Source: Xylanimonas protaetiae
Lineage (GTDB): Bacteria; Actinomycetota; Actinomycetes; Actinomycetales; Cellulomonadaceae
Assembly: GCF_004135385.1 (NCBI RefSeq)
Contig: NZ_CP035493.1
Coordinates: 2,294,001-2,358,000 of the forward strand
DNA length: 64,000 nt
Direction of reading: 5' to 3'
Of this stretch, positions 54,075 through 62,413 are shown in pieces (position 1 is the first letter of the stretch; each line of letters begins with the position of its first letter). Below the pieces are notes generated by a model. It was given only the letters and a program-made list of their open reading frames with translations. It was not told where the DNA came from and searched no databases. Both the position numbers and the translations under genes were made by a program.

Positions 54075-55780
54075 GCCGCATCGACCTGGCAGGGCGCACC
54101 GCCGCCCTGGAGACGGCGACGCGCGAGGCGACGGGACGCCTCGACGGCGCCCTGCTCGACGACGCGCACCGCGTCATCCTGCGCGCCCGCGAGCGCGGCG
54201 GCCTGTCGGCCGAGCACACCGTGGTGGCGCTCGCCGGGGCGACCGGCTCCGGCAAGTCGAGCGTGTTCAACGCGGTCGCCGGCGCGGACCTCGCGACGCC
54301 GGGCGTCCGCCGCCCCACGACGTCGCACGCCCTGGCCGCGATCTGGGGCCACGGGGCGGACCCGCTCCTCGACTGGCTCGACGTGCCCACGCGGCACGAG
54401 CTGCCCACCGGCCCGGTGCCCGAGGAGTCCGTCGCGACGCCCGCGAAGGGGATCGCCGGGCTGTTCCGCCGCACGCGCACGCCCGTCGGGATCACGACGG
54501 GGCTCGTGCTGCTCGACCTGCCGGACCACGACTCGGTCGTCGTCGAGCACCGCGTGCGCGCCGAGCGGCTCGTGGAGCGCGCCGACCTGCTCGTGTGGGT
54601 CGTGGACCCGCAGAAGTACGCCGACGCGGCCCTGCACGAGCGGTACCTGCGGCCGCTCGCGGGGCGCTCGGACGTCGTCGTCGTCGTGCTCAACCAGGTG
54701 GACCGGCTGGCGCCCGCGGACGCCGAGGCGATGCGGGCGGACCTCGAGCGGCTCGTCGCGGCCGACGGGCTCACGGGCGCCCGCGTGCTGTCGGTCTCGG
54801 CGAAGACGGGCGAGGGCATCGACGCGCTGCGCGGGCTGCTCGCCGAGGCGGCGCAGCGCCGCGAGGCGTCGACGACGCGGCTCGCGCTCGACGAGCGGGC
54901 CGTCGCGGAGCGCCTCGTCGCGGCCTGCGGCCGGACCCCGTCGGAGCGGGCGGGGGACAAGGCCCGCACGGCGCTGCGGGGCGCGCTCGAGGACGCCGCG
55001 GGCGTGCCCGTCGTCGCCGAGGCGGTGCGCAGGTCGGCGGTCAAGGACGCACGGCAGGCCACCGGCTGGCCGCTGACGCGCTGGATCGGGCGACTGCGTC
55101 CCGACCCGCTGCGCCGCATCGGCCTGCGGCCGGACGCGCTGCGCATCCCCGAGGACCGTCCCGACCTCGCCGTCACGTCCCTGCCGGCGGCCCGCCCAGG
55201 CGTGCGCGCGACGGCCTCCAGCGCGGTGCGCGCCTACGTGGACCAGATGACCGTGGGGACGCCCGACCCGTGGGTGCTCTCCGCGCGGCACCGCGCGCAG
55301 GAGGGCCTCGACCGCCTGCCCGACGCGCTCGACCAGGCCGTGGCCGGCACGCGGCTCGAGGCGGGTCGGCGGCCGCTGTGGTGGCGGCTGGTGGGCGTGC
55401 TCCAGTGGCTCGTGCTCGCCACGGCCGTGGCGGGCCTGCTGTGGCTGGGTCTCGCGTTCCTCTTCTCGTACTTCCAGCTCCCCGAGCTGCCGACGCCGGT
55501 GCTCACCGTGGGCGGTGAGTCCTGGGGCGCGACGGGCGACGGCGTCGACGTGCCCTGGGGGACCGTGCTCGTGGCGGCCGGCGTCGTGCTGGGGGTGCTG
55601 CTCGCGCTCGTGTCCCGGCTGTGCGCCGGCATCGGCGCCCGGCGCCGGGCGGCACGCGCGCGCAAGCGGCTGCGCGAGTCGGTGGCACGGGTCGCGGACG
55701 CGCTCGTCCGGGTGCCCGTGGCGGAGGAGATGGCCGCGCTCGCCCGGGCGCGCACGGCGGCGGTGATCGCGGCGTCCTGA
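54071..55780 (+). CDS. YfjP-like membrane GTPase, pair B second gene
   Basis: This 569-residue GTPase has P-loop GATGSGKSSVFNAVAG near 56–71, RRPTTSHA, G3 LLDLPDHDS (149–154), G4 NQVD (208–211) and a G5-like SAKTGEG near 243. Two transmembrane segments lie near 440–462 (VLQWLVLATAVAGLLWLGLAFL) and 490–512 (VLVAAGVVLGVLLALV) with a roughly 30-residue extracytoplasmic loop. Compared with pair A it has an insert after the first strand region (LPTGPVPEESVATPAKGIAGL). The GTG overlaps the first gene stop by 4 nt, the same junction as in pair A. Confidence 0.82.
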   Translation: MSRIDLAGRTAALETATREATGRLDGALLDDAHRVILRARERGGLSAEHTVVALAGATGSGKSSVFNAVAGADLATPGVRRPTTSHALAAIWGHGADPLLDWLDVPTRHELPTGPVPEESVATPAKGIAGLFRRTRTPVGITTGLVLLDLPDHDSVVVEHRVRAERLVERADLLVWVVDPQKYADAALHERYLRPLAGRSDVVVVVLNQVDRLAPADAEAMRADLERLVAADGLTGARVLSVSAKTGEGIDALRGLLAEAAQRREASTTRLALDERAVAERLVAACGRTPSERAGDKARTALRGALEDAAGVPVVAEAVRRSAVKDARQATGWPLTRWIGRLRPDPLRRIGLRPDALRIPEDRPDLAVTSLPAARPGVRATASSAVRAYVDQMTVGTPDPWVLSARHRAQEGLDRLPDALDQAVAGTRLEAGRRPLWWRLVGVLQWLVLATAVAGLLWLGLAFLFSYFQLPELPTPVLTVGGESWGATGDGVDVPWGTVLVAAGVVLGVLLALVSRLCAGIGARRRAARARKRLRESVARVADALVRVPVAEEMAALARARTAAVIAAS

Positions 55781-55811
55781 GGGTCGCGGCGTCGCCGGAC
55801 GCAGCGCCGGG

Positions 55812-56447
55812 TCAGGGGCAGACGCCGAGCTCCCGGAGCGCGTCGACGGCGATGGATCCCGTGGGGCCGCCGTCGCGTGGCACGTTCGTGGTCGTGGTCG
55901 TGCCCAGGACCGTGCGCCACCGCAGGAACGGCAGGTCGACGGGCTCGTCGTCCTCCGGGGCCTGCGGGGCCGTCGCCTGCGTGCAGTCGTCGATCCGGTA
56001 GACGACGGCGAGCGTGAGGTCGGTGCCCCCGCGGACCTGGCGGGGCAGCGCGTTGGCGGGCGCCCGGAGCGCGGCCGGGAACGAGCCGTCCATGGCGTCC
56101 TGCCAGACGGCCGCACGCGCCGCGGGCGGACCCTGTCCCACGAGTGCCGCTGTCACGTCCGCGGTCTCGGCCGCCCAGGCCCCGAGGACGTGGGTCCCCG
56201 GTGGTGCGACCACCTCGGCGATCGTCGCGCCGGGCCACACGCGGGGGACCGCCTGGTAGACGATCGTGAGGGTGCGGTCCTCCGCCGCGCCCGTCATCCC
56301 GCCCCACCCGTCGTCGAACATGCGGGGCCGCAGGACCAGGGGCGAGGCGGCCGCGAGCACGAGGGCGAGCAGCGCCGCGACCACCAGCACGACGTTGCGC
56401 CGTGTCGTGCTGGTCGGGACGAGCGTCGCGAGCGACGGGTCGGACAC
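55812..56447 (-). CDS. Membrane-anchored protein of unknown function
   Basis: This 211-residue protein has one N-terminal transmembrane helix (about 19–40, VVLVVAALLALVLAAASPLVL) and an extracytoplasmic domain. Two cysteines, in DDCTQATA and at the penultimate residue of the protein (ELGVCP), could form a disulfide. No family is recognised. GGAGGAACC precedes the GTG by a good distance. It is divergent from the DUF/GntR operon and 31 bp from the GTPase pair, so a shared role with either is only possible. Confidence 0.55.
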   Translation of the reverse strand: MSDPSLATLVPTSTTRRNVVLVVAALLALVLAAASPLVLRPRMFDDGWGGMTGAAEDRTLTIVYQAVPRVWPGATIAEVVAPPGTHVLGAWAAETADVTAALVGQGPPAARAAVWQDAMDGSFPAALRAPANALPRQVRGGTDLTLAVVYRIDDCTQATAPQAPEDDEPVDLPFLRWRTVLGTTTTTNVPRDGGPTGSIAVDALRELGVCP

Positions 56448-56468
56448 GGTTCCTCCGGGAGAGGGATC

Positions 56469-56498
56469 TTGTCGATCTGGTTTGGCCCAATCTACTAT
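56469..56498 (+). promoter_or_regulatory. Sigma-70-type promoter of the membrane protein/GntR operon
   Basis: TTGTCG (56469–56474) and TACTAT (56493–56498) are spaced 18 bp apart, in a locally AT-rich patch. This is a conventional promoter with a leader of about 40 nt, unlike the leaderless boxes elsewhere. Confidence 0.5.
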
Positions 56499-56542
56499 GA
56501 CAAAACCTCGCTGGTCGAGAGTCGGACGAAGGGAGACACCAC

Positions 56543-57412
56543 GTGTTCGCCGCCCTGCCCAGGCTCGCCCTGACGCTGCTGATCATCGCCGCGCTCGTGG
56601 GCCTCGTCGTCGCCGTGCCGCGGCGTCCCACCGAGCCTCGGCGCGACGCCGCATGGCTCGCCGGGACGTGGCTGGTCCCCACGGACGAGGTCGACGTCTA
56701 CGCGCGCTCCCTGCGCCGCGTGCGGGCGCACCGCCGGGCTGGAGGCTGGATCGGCATCGCCTTCGCCGTCGTCGCCGGGATCGCCTGGGGCGGGCAGGTG
56801 ACCTTCGGCATCGCCACGCACGGCCCGCTGGCCGACGTCCTGTTCTGCGGCGTCGCCGGCGTGCTGGTCGGTGCGCTGTCAGCCGAGACGTACCGGCTGA
56901 CGCTCCCGCGCGCCGGCGCGAGCGCGAGCGCCTCGCTCGCGCCCCGCCCGGAGCTCCCGGGCCGCCGCCAGGTGGTCGCCGCTCGCGTGCTCGCCGGGGC
57001 CTCGGTGGTCGTCGGCGCCGCGACGGCGGCCACCGGGCACGGCACCGTCACCCTGTTCACGGCGCTGCTCGTCGTGGTGCTCGTGCTTGTGTGCGCGGCG
57101 ACGCGCGCGTCCGTGGCCCACCGGCGGCGGCCCGCGCTCTTGGACCGCGCGCTCGTGGTGGACGGCAACCTGCGGGCGTTCGCCGCGCGGACGGTCGCCT
57201 GGCTCGAGCTCACCGCCGGCACGCTCGCCGCCACCTGGGCCGTCTCCGCGCTGGGAAGCCTGGGCTGGCTCCCCGACGTGCCGGCGGCGGTGCTCAGCCT
57301 CGGCACGCTCGTCACGGCCGTCGTGTTCCTCGTCAAGGCGTCCCCGCGCCCGCCCCGGCGCTTCGCCTGGTCCGACCCGGCACCGCTCGCCGGGACGGTG
57401 CCGATCGCGTGA
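56543..57412 (+). CDS. Multi-pass membrane protein paired with GntR regulator
   Basis: This 289-residue protein has about seven hydrophobic segments, starting with a signal-anchor (LALTLLIIAALVGLVVAVP). A cytosolic or linker stretch of Arg-rich sequence follows (RSLRRVRAHRRAGG). I do not recognise a family. The next gene, a YtrA-type GntR regulator, starts in its stop codon, and such regulators usually control the ABC or membrane genes beside them. GGGAG precedes the GTG. Function is unknown; a transport or stress-sensing role is a guess. Confidence 0.55.
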   Translation: MFAALPRLALTLLIIAALVGLVVAVPRRPTEPRRDAAWLAGTWLVPTDEVDVYARSLRRVRAHRRAGGWIGIAFAVVAGIAWGGQVTFGIATHGPLADVLFCGVAGVLVGALSAETYRLTLPRAGASASASLAPRPELPGRRQVVAARVLAGASVVVGAATAATGHGTVTLFTALLVVVLVLVCAATRASVAHRRRPALLDRALVVDGNLRAFAARTVAWLELTAGTLAATWAVSALGSLGWLPDVPAAVLSLGTLVTAVVFLVKASPRPPRRFAWSDPAPLAGTVPIA

Positions 57413-57795
57413 TCGTCCACGTCGACCCGGCCTCCCCGGTCCCGGTCTTCGAGCAGCTGCGCGGGCAGATCGAGCGCCTCGTCGTCGCGGGCACCCTCGC
57501 GCCCGGCACACCGCTGCCGACCATCCGCGACCTCGCCACGGACCTCGGCCTCGCGCGCGGCACGGTGGCCCGCGTCTACGACGAGCTCGCCCGCGACGGC
57601 CTGGTCGAGACGCAGGGCCGCCGCGGCACGCGCGTGCTCGGCCCGGGCCGCCGCAGGCCCGACGACGCGGCGCTCGCCGCCGCGGCCGACGCGTTCGCCG
57701 TCGTCCTGCGTCAGCTCGGCGCCGACGACGCCGCGGGGCACGCGGCGCTCGACGCCGCCCTGGCCGCGCTCGGCCCGCAGGTCCCCGCCGGCTGA
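57409..57795 (+). CDS. GntR-family transcriptional regulator (YtrA type)
   Basis: This 128-residue repressor-like protein has an N-terminal winged helix: PVFEQLRGQIERLVVAGTLAPGTPLPTIRDLATDLGLARGTVARVYDEL spans 13–60, cited here in parts: QLRGQIERLV (17–26), LPTIRDLATDLGLA (38–51) and GTVARVYDELARDGLVET (53–70). Only about 50 residues follow, so there is no large ligand domain; this is the YtrA subfamily. It is co-translated with the membrane protein gene and probably autoregulates from the promoter near 56469. Effector unknown. Confidence 0.82.
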   Translation: MIVHVDPASPVPVFEQLRGQIERLVVAGTLAPGTPLPTIRDLATDLGLARGTVARVYDELARDGLVETQGRRGTRVLGPGRRRPDDAALAAAADAFAVVLRQLGADDAAGHAALDAALAALGPQVPAG

Positions 57796-57915
57796 GGCCA
57801 CCTGCCGGGCGAGCCCGCCCGCCGGCCGTCCGAGCCCCGGGTGGTTGAGCCCGTCGAGAGCACTCCGCCGACGCCGTGCCCGGTGCCGACGGGCTCCACC
57901 ACCGGGAGGTCGCGT

Positions 57916-57921
57916 TAGCCT
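57916..57921 (+). promoter_or_regulatory. Leaderless -10 box of the thioesterase gene
   Basis: TAGCCT lies 6 nt before the GTG at 57928. Confidence 0.45.
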
Positions 57922-57927
57922 GCGTGC

Positions 57928-58425
57928 GTGACCCGACTCCACGTGCCCGTCGCGACCCGCTGGTCCGACCTCGACGCGTACCAGCACGTCAACAACGTCG
58001 AGATGTTCCGGCTCCTGGAGGAGGCCCGGATCACGGCGTTCTGGCGGCACGACCCCGACGAGGTGGGGGAGGACTGGCCGACCGCCATCCTCGAGACCGG
58101 CCCGCACGCCTCGAGCCACACGTTCGTGGCGAGCCAGCAGATCGAGTACCTGCGCCCGCTGGGCTTCACGCGCACGCCGATGCGCGTCGAGCTGTGGCTG
58201 GGCTCCATCGGCGGCGCCTCGCTCCAGGTCTGCTACGAGGTGCACGACGGCACCCCGGGCGGCTACCCGCGCACCGGCCCGGCGTCGGGCGGCGAGCCGT
58301 ACGTCCGGGCGGCCACGTGGATCGTCGTCGTCGATGCCGCCACGGGGCGGCCCCGCCGCGTCACCGACGTGGAGCGGGCCGCCTGGCACGAGTTCGAGGA
58401 GCCCCCGGCGACGTTCCGTCGCTGA
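57928..58425 (+). CDS. Acyl-CoA thioesterase, 4HBT/YbgC-like hotdog fold
   Basis: This 165-residue single-hotdog enzyme has RWSDLDAYQHVNNVEMFRLLEE near 11–32 (quoted in parts: RWSDLDAYQHVNN, MFRLLEEAR), with the catalytic Asp and His-Asn of the 4-hydroxybenzoyl-CoA thioesterase group. IEYLRPLGFTRTPMRVELWL and GRPRRVTDVERAAWHEFEEP complete the fold. It probably hydrolyses acyl-CoA in the cytosol; the chain length is not predictable. It is convergent with the topoisomerase IB gene, 6 bp apart. Confidence 0.85.
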   Translation: MTRLHVPVATRWSDLDAYQHVNNVEMFRLLEEARITAFWRHDPDEVGEDWPTAILETGPHASSHTFVASQQIEYLRPLGFTRTPMRVELWLGSIGGASLQVCYEVHDGTPGGYPRTGPASGGEPYVRAATWIVVVDAATGRPRRVTDVERAAWHEFEEPPATFRR

Positions 58426-58431
58426 CGCGCG

Positions 58432-59412
58432 TCACGGGCCGAGCAGCCGCAGCACGGCACGCTCGGCGGCCGCGTGCGTGCGGGTCGGCCCGATCGTCTC
58501 GCCGTGCGCCCACAGGTCCACCAGGCGGGGGTCGATGTAGGACGCCCGCGCCACGGCCGGGGTGTTGCCCAGGTCCTCGGCGACGTCGCGCACCACCTCG
58601 GCGACGCCGTGCCGGCGCGCGCGGGCCGAGCGCGGTGCGGGTCCGGCGTCCGCGAGCGCCCTCGCCGCGAGCACCGTCGCGTGCCAGGTGCGGAAGTCCT
58701 TGGGCGTCGCGTCGGGTCCGAGCTGCTCCTTGACGGCCGTCTGCACGTCGGCGCTGGTCACGTCGTGCCACGCGCCGTCGCCGTCGCGCCACGCGAGCAG
58801 GTCGGTGCCGCCGCGGCGCCGCTTGAGCACCGCGACGAGCCCGGCGACCACCGGGTCGTCCACCACGACGTCGCGCACCTGCCCGCTCTTGGCGGGATAC
58901 CGGAACCGGACGGTCCCGTCCCGGCTCACCACCGCGTGCTCCTTGCGGATGGTCGCCAGGCCGTAGCTCTGGTGCTTGGCGGCGTAGACCTCGCCGCCCG
59001 CGCGGAAGTACGCGAGGTCGAGCAGGCGGAACGCGAGGGCCAGCACCTTCTCGGACCCCATCCCGGGTTCGGCGAGCGCTCGGGTGACGCGGCGCCGGGC
59101 GCCGGGCAGCCGCACGCCGACCTCGAGCACGTGGTCGTGCTTGCGGCGCCGGCGCCGCGCGGTCCAGTCCTCGTGGTACAGGTACTGGCCGCGTCCGGCC
59201 TCGTCGCGCCCGAACGCCTGGAGGTGGCCGTTCGGGTATGGGCAGATCCACACGTCCCGCCACGCCGGGGGGATCGCCAGCCGGCGGCAGCGTGCCAGCG
59301 CGTCCTCGTCGCGCAGCGGGGCGCCGCCGACGTCGAGGTACGTCCAGCCGCGGCCCGCGCGACGCCGCCCGAACCCCGGCTCCGAGGCGGAGACGCGGCG
59401 CAGACGGGACAT
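58432..59412 (-). CDS. DNA topoisomerase IB (bacterial, poxvirus-like)
   Basis: This 326-residue enzyme relaxes supercoils through a 3'-phosphotyrosine. RGWTYLDVGGAPLRDEDALARC opens the N-lobe, and WICPYPNGHLQAFGRDEAGRGQYLYH near 55–80 is the bacterial TopIB signature (quoted in parts). RFRYPAKSGQ near 168 and TPKDFRTWHATVLAARAL near 234 carry active-site Lys and Arg/His. The nucleophile is Tyr292 in ARASYIDPRL. Only some bacteria have this enzyme. The ATG gives MSRLRRVSAS, the expected start. Confidence 0.92.
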   Translation of the reverse strand: MSRLRRVSASEPGFGRRRAGRGWTYLDVGGAPLRDEDALARCRRLAIPPAWRDVWICPYPNGHLQAFGRDEAGRGQYLYHEDWTARRRRRKHDHVLEVGVRLPGARRRVTRALAEPGMGSEKVLALAFRLLDLAYFRAGGEVYAAKHQSYGLATIRKEHAVVSRDGTVRFRYPAKSGQVRDVVVDDPVVAGLVAVLKRRRGGTDLLAWRDGDGAWHDVTSADVQTAVKEQLGPDATPKDFRTWHATVLAARALADAGPAPRSARARRHGVAEVVRDVAEDLGNTPAVARASYIDPRLVDLWAHGETIGPTRTHAAAERAVLRLLGP

Positions 59413-59475
59413 GGGGCCATGGTGACCCGGCCCCGGGGACTCGCAGGCGGGTCAGCGGGTCAGCGGGTCAGGTAG

Positions 59476-60396
59476 TCAGGCGGGCAGCCGGATCATGCCC
59501 TCCTGGGCGATCGACGCCACCAGCACCCCGTCGCGCGTGTAGACGCGCGCGAACCCGAGCGCGCGACCACCCTGCGCCGTCGGTGCCTCCTGGACGAACA
59601 GCAGCCAGTCGTCCACCCGGGCGTCGCGGTGCCACCACATGGCGTGGTCGAGGCTGGCCATGGGCACGCCCGCGCCGACGTCGAGCCACGTCTTGCCCGC
59701 CCGGCGCAGCACCGGCTCGAGCATCACCTGGTCGCACGCGTACGCGAGGAGCGCGCGGTGCAGCAGCGGGTCGTCCGAGCCGACCGCGTGGCGCGCCCGC
59801 ACCCACACCATCTGCCGGTCCGACCGTGTCGTGTCCGGACCCAGGAAGAGCGAGCCGCCCACGTGCGCGAGCTCGAACGCGGAGTCGTGCGACCACCAGC
59901 GCGCGGCCGGGTGGTCGATGGGCCCGAGCTCGTCGAACGCGCTGCGCACGTCCTCGGGCGCGGGCACGTCGTCCGGCGCCGAGCGCTGGTAGTCGTAGCC
60001 CGGCTGGTCCTCCTGGAAGGAGACCGTGAGCGTCAGGATCGGCTTGCCGTGCTGGATCGCGTGCGTACGCCGGGCGCTGAACGAGTTGCCGTCGCGCAGC
60101 CGCTCGACGGCGAAGTCGATCGGCACGTCCAGGGCGCCCTCGCGCAGGAAGTAGGCGTGCATCGAGTGCGGTGCCCGGGCGGGGTCGACGGTCCGGCCGC
60201 ACGCGACGATCGCCTGCGCGAGCACCTGGCCGCCGTAGACGCGGTTGCCGAGGGCGGGCATGGTGCCGCCGCGCCACAGGTCGTCCTCGCCGCGCGGGCC
60301 CCAGCCCTCGACCTCGTGCAGGTCGAGCACGGCGAGGAGCCGCTCGAGGGCGGAGGGGGTCTCGTCGGCGGGCTTCACCAGGTGCAGGGAGGTCAC
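59476..60396 (-). CDS. tesB: Acyl-CoA thioesterase II
   Basis: This 306-residue double-hotdog thioesterase hydrolyses medium- to long-chain acyl-CoA. GGQVLAQAIVACGRTV near 57, SMHAYFLREGALDVPIDFAVERLRDG (quoted in parts: SMHAYFLREG, VERLRDG), SFSARRTHAIQHGKPILTL and the second-half SLDHAMWWHRDARVDDWLLF carry the catalytic Asp in DHAMWWH. C-terminal GVLVASIAQEGMIR is diagnostic. Two GTG codons are possible; I chose the second because AGGAG is 7 nt before it. The first (60402) would overlap the globin stop. Confidence 0.93.
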   Translation of the reverse strand: MTSLHLVKPADETPSALERLLAVLDLHEVEGWGPRGEDDLWRGGTMPALGNRVYGGQVLAQAIVACGRTVDPARAPHSMHAYFLREGALDVPIDFAVERLRDGNSFSARRTHAIQHGKPILTLTVSFQEDQPGYDYQRSAPDDVPAPEDVRSAFDELGPIDHPAARWWSHDSAFELAHVGGSLFLGPDTTRSDRQMVWVRARHAVGSDDPLLHRALLAYACDQVMLEPVLRRAGKTWLDVGAGVPMASLDHAMWWHRDARVDDWLLFVQEAPTAQGGRALGFARVYTRDGVLVASIAQEGMIRLPA

Positions 60397-60398
60397 GG

Positions 60399-60782
60399 TC
60401 ACTCCTCGAAGGTGTTGATCATGGAGTGGGCGGCCCGCTCCAGGTAGTCCCACAGCTGTGCCTCGTGCAGCGGCGCCAGCCCGAGCGAGTCGACGGCGTC
60501 GCGCATGTGCGCCAGCCACCGGTCGCGGGCGTCGGGGTTCACCTTGAAGGGCGCGTGCCGCATGCGCAGCCGGGGGTGGCCGCGCTCCTGGGAGTACGTC
60601 GTCGGGCCGCCCCAGTACTGCTCGAGGAACAGCGTGAGGCGCTCCTTGGCGGGGCCGAGGTCCTCCTCGGGGTACATCGCGCGGAGCACGTCGTCGTCCG
60701 CCACCCCCGCGTAGAACCGGTCCACCAGCGCCACGAAGGTGGCGTGGCCGCCGACGGCGTCATAGAACGAGCCAGGAATCAC
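60399..60782 (-). CDS. glbO: Truncated haemoglobin, group II (GlbO)
   Basis: This 127-residue 2-on-2 globin has [20 protein letters not shown] at 5–24, [19 protein letters not shown] near 51–69 (YWGGP with distal Tyr/Trp group), and proximal His in RHAPFKV near 74. The TrpG8 of group II lies in ARDRWLAHM. It binds oxygen or nitric oxide and is found beside tesB in many Actinobacteria. The GTG start gives MIPGSFYD. Its stop lies next to the tesB start, so the two are probably co-transcribed. Confidence 0.93.
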   Translation of the reverse strand: MIPGSFYDAVGGHATFVALVDRFYAGVADDDVLRAMYPEEDLGPAKERLTLFLEQYWGGPTTYSQERGHPRLRMRHAPFKVNPDARDRWLAHMRDAVDSLGLAPLHEAQLWDYLERAAHSMINTFEE

Positions 60783-60891
60783 GCGTTCATCGTGCCAGAC
60801 CGCCGCAGGGCGCCGCGCACGTGCTCACCATCGCTTTCGTGGGGCTAGGCTGGGCAGGGACCTGCAAAGGCGCAAGGGACGGAGACCAGGA

Positions 60892-61125
60892 ATGACGAAG
60901 GCTGACCAGATCCTCGCGGCGCTCGGCGGCACCACGAACATCGTGGAGCTCGAGCCGTGCATCACGCGGCTGCGCGTGCAGGTCACAGATCCCGCACTGG
61001 TCGACGAGCCGCGGCTCAAGCAGTCCGGCGCCTTCGGCGTCGTGCGCTCCGGCCGGGTCATCCAGGTGATCGTCGGCCCGGAGGCCGACGACCTCGCGGC
61101 GGAGATGGACACGCTGCGCGCCTAG
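60892..61125 (+). CDS. PTS glucose/GlcNAc-family EIIB domain, stand-alone
   Basis: This 77-residue protein is a single EIIB domain. The phosphorylated cysteine is in VELEPCITRLRVQV near 18–31, followed by VDEPRLKQSGAFGVVRSGRVIQVI, as in glucose- and GlcNAc-family EIIB. It passes phosphate from an EIIA to sugar in the EIIC. No EIIC or EIIA gene is next to it, so partners are elsewhere. GGAGACC is 7 nt before the ATG, and TAGGCT at 60846 may be the -10 box. A hairpin follows. Confidence 0.9.
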   Translation: MTKADQILAALGGTTNIVELEPCITRLRVQVTDPALVDEPRLKQSGAFGVVRSGRVIQVIVGPEADDLAAEMDTLRA

Positions 61126-61154
61126 CACCTCCCCGACACCACCTCCCCGACACG

Positions 61155-61193
61155 GCGAGACGCCGGCGACCCCACGGGTCGCCGGCGCCTCGC
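61155..61193. terminator. Hairpin terminator after the EIIB gene
   Basis: Twelve pairs (cgccggcgaccc / gggtcgccggcg) plus an outer GCGAG/CTCGC after one mismatch, with a CAC loop. It separates this gene from the convergent mscS-like gene. Confidence 0.7.
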
Positions 61194-61211
61194 ACGTCCC
61201 GGACCGTGCGG

Positions 61212-62246
61212 TCACGCCGACGACGCGGCGCCTGTGACGATGATCCCCGCCGCGCGCAGCTGCGCGTACGCGGCCACGAGCAGCGCGCGCATGACGTCGC
61301 CGTCCCGCCCGGGACGCACCTTGGCGTGCATCGTGAACGCGTACGCGCCCTCGGTGATGGCGTCGACGCCGCGCACGGCCGGCGTCTCGAGCAGGTCGGC
61401 GCCGAGCACCTCGTCGCTCTGCACGACGTCGACGGCGCGGCCGAGCGCCGCCCGCACCACGTCGACGTCCGAGCCGACGGGCACGCGCACCTCGGCGACG
61501 GCCCGCGCCCACTGCTGCGTGCGGTTGCCGGCGCGCAGGATCTCGCCGTTGCGCACGTGCCACAGGGTCCCGTCGAAGCTGCGGACGTGCGTCAGGCGCA
61601 GGTCCACCTTCTCGACGGTGCCGATGGCGCCGGCACCCAGGTCGACGACGTCGCCCACGCCGTACTGGTCCTCCAGCAGGATGAACAGGCCCGAGAGGAA
61701 GTCGCGCACGAGCGACTGGGCGCCGAAGCCGACGGCGACGCCGACGACGCCGGCCGTGCCCAGCAGCCCGGCGACGACGTTCCCCGCACCCACGGCGCCG
61801 AGGACGAACAGCGCCATCGCGGTGATGATGATGATCGTCGCGGCCGACGTGAGCACCGAGCCCACGGTCCGGGCGCGCCGCGCCCGCCGCTGCTTCACCT
61901 CGGGGGTGGCCAGGCCCAGCGTGTCCTCGACGAGGACCTTGCGGGCCTTGCGCCCCGTCGTCGTCGGCTCGTCCTCCTCGGTGGCCTCGACGTACGCGCG
62001 GTGGTAGCCCTTGGCGATCCGGTCGGTCACGTGCGCGATGACGCGCCGCACGACGGCGAGGGCGACCACGCCCACGACCAGGACGATGATCACCTGGAGC
62101 GGCCAGCCGGTGAACCACTCCCAGAAGTCGAACAGCTTCTCGCCCGTCTGGCCGACGATGCCGCCGCTCGGGCTGGGGTCGGGCGTCGACGCGGCGGCGA
62201 GCCGGCGGAGCGGGTCGGTCAGGGTGAGCAGGGCAACGTCGGTCAC
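61212..62246 (-). CDS. Mechanosensitive channel, MscS family
   Basis: This 344-residue channel opens under membrane tension to release solutes on osmotic downshock. Helices lie near 48–66 (LQVIIVLVVGVVALAVVRR) and 128–150, and the pore helix TM3 near 155–175 contains AGLLGTAGVVGVAVGFGAQSLVRDFLSG (quoted in parts: GTAGVVGVAVGFGAQS, LVRDFLSG), the Ala/Gly packing motif of MscS. ILLEDQYGVGDVVDLG and VEKVDLRLTHVRSFDGTLWHV form the beta domain. GTG was chosen because TACGGT lies 7 nt upstream; an earlier GTG adds three residues. Confidence 0.9.
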   Translation of the reverse strand: MTDVALLTLTDPLRRLAAASTPDPSPSGGIVGQTGEKLFDFWEWFTGWPLQVIIVLVVGVVALAVVRRVIAHVTDRIAKGYHRAYVEATEEDEPTTTGRKARKVLVEDTLGLATPEVKQRRARRARTVGSVLTSAATIIIITAMALFVLGAVGAGNVVAGLLGTAGVVGVAVGFGAQSLVRDFLSGLFILLEDQYGVGDVVDLGAGAIGTVEKVDLRLTHVRSFDGTLWHVRNGEILRAGNRTQQWARAVAEVRVPVGSDVDVVRAALGRAVDVVQSDEVLGADLLETPAVRGVDAITEGAYAFTMHAKVRPGRDGDVMRALLVAAYAQLRAAGIIVTGAASSA

Positions 62247-62253
62247 GCGTCCC

Positions 62254-62259
62254 ACCGTA
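62254..62259 (-). promoter_or_regulatory. Leaderless -10 box of the mscS-like gene
   Basis: Minus-strand TACGGT lies 7 nt from the GTG at 62246. Confidence 0.45.
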
Positions 62260-62413
62260 ACGGCGGCACGTGAAGGCCCCGTGCCCGGCCCGCGACGTCC
62301 TCGTGCCGTGACCGCGACCGCCCGCGACGACCCCGCGACGCCGCGCCGACCACAGCGCGTCCGCCGCAGGACGCCGTCGGGCTTCGCCGCTGGCCAGGTG
62401 GCAAGATCGACCC

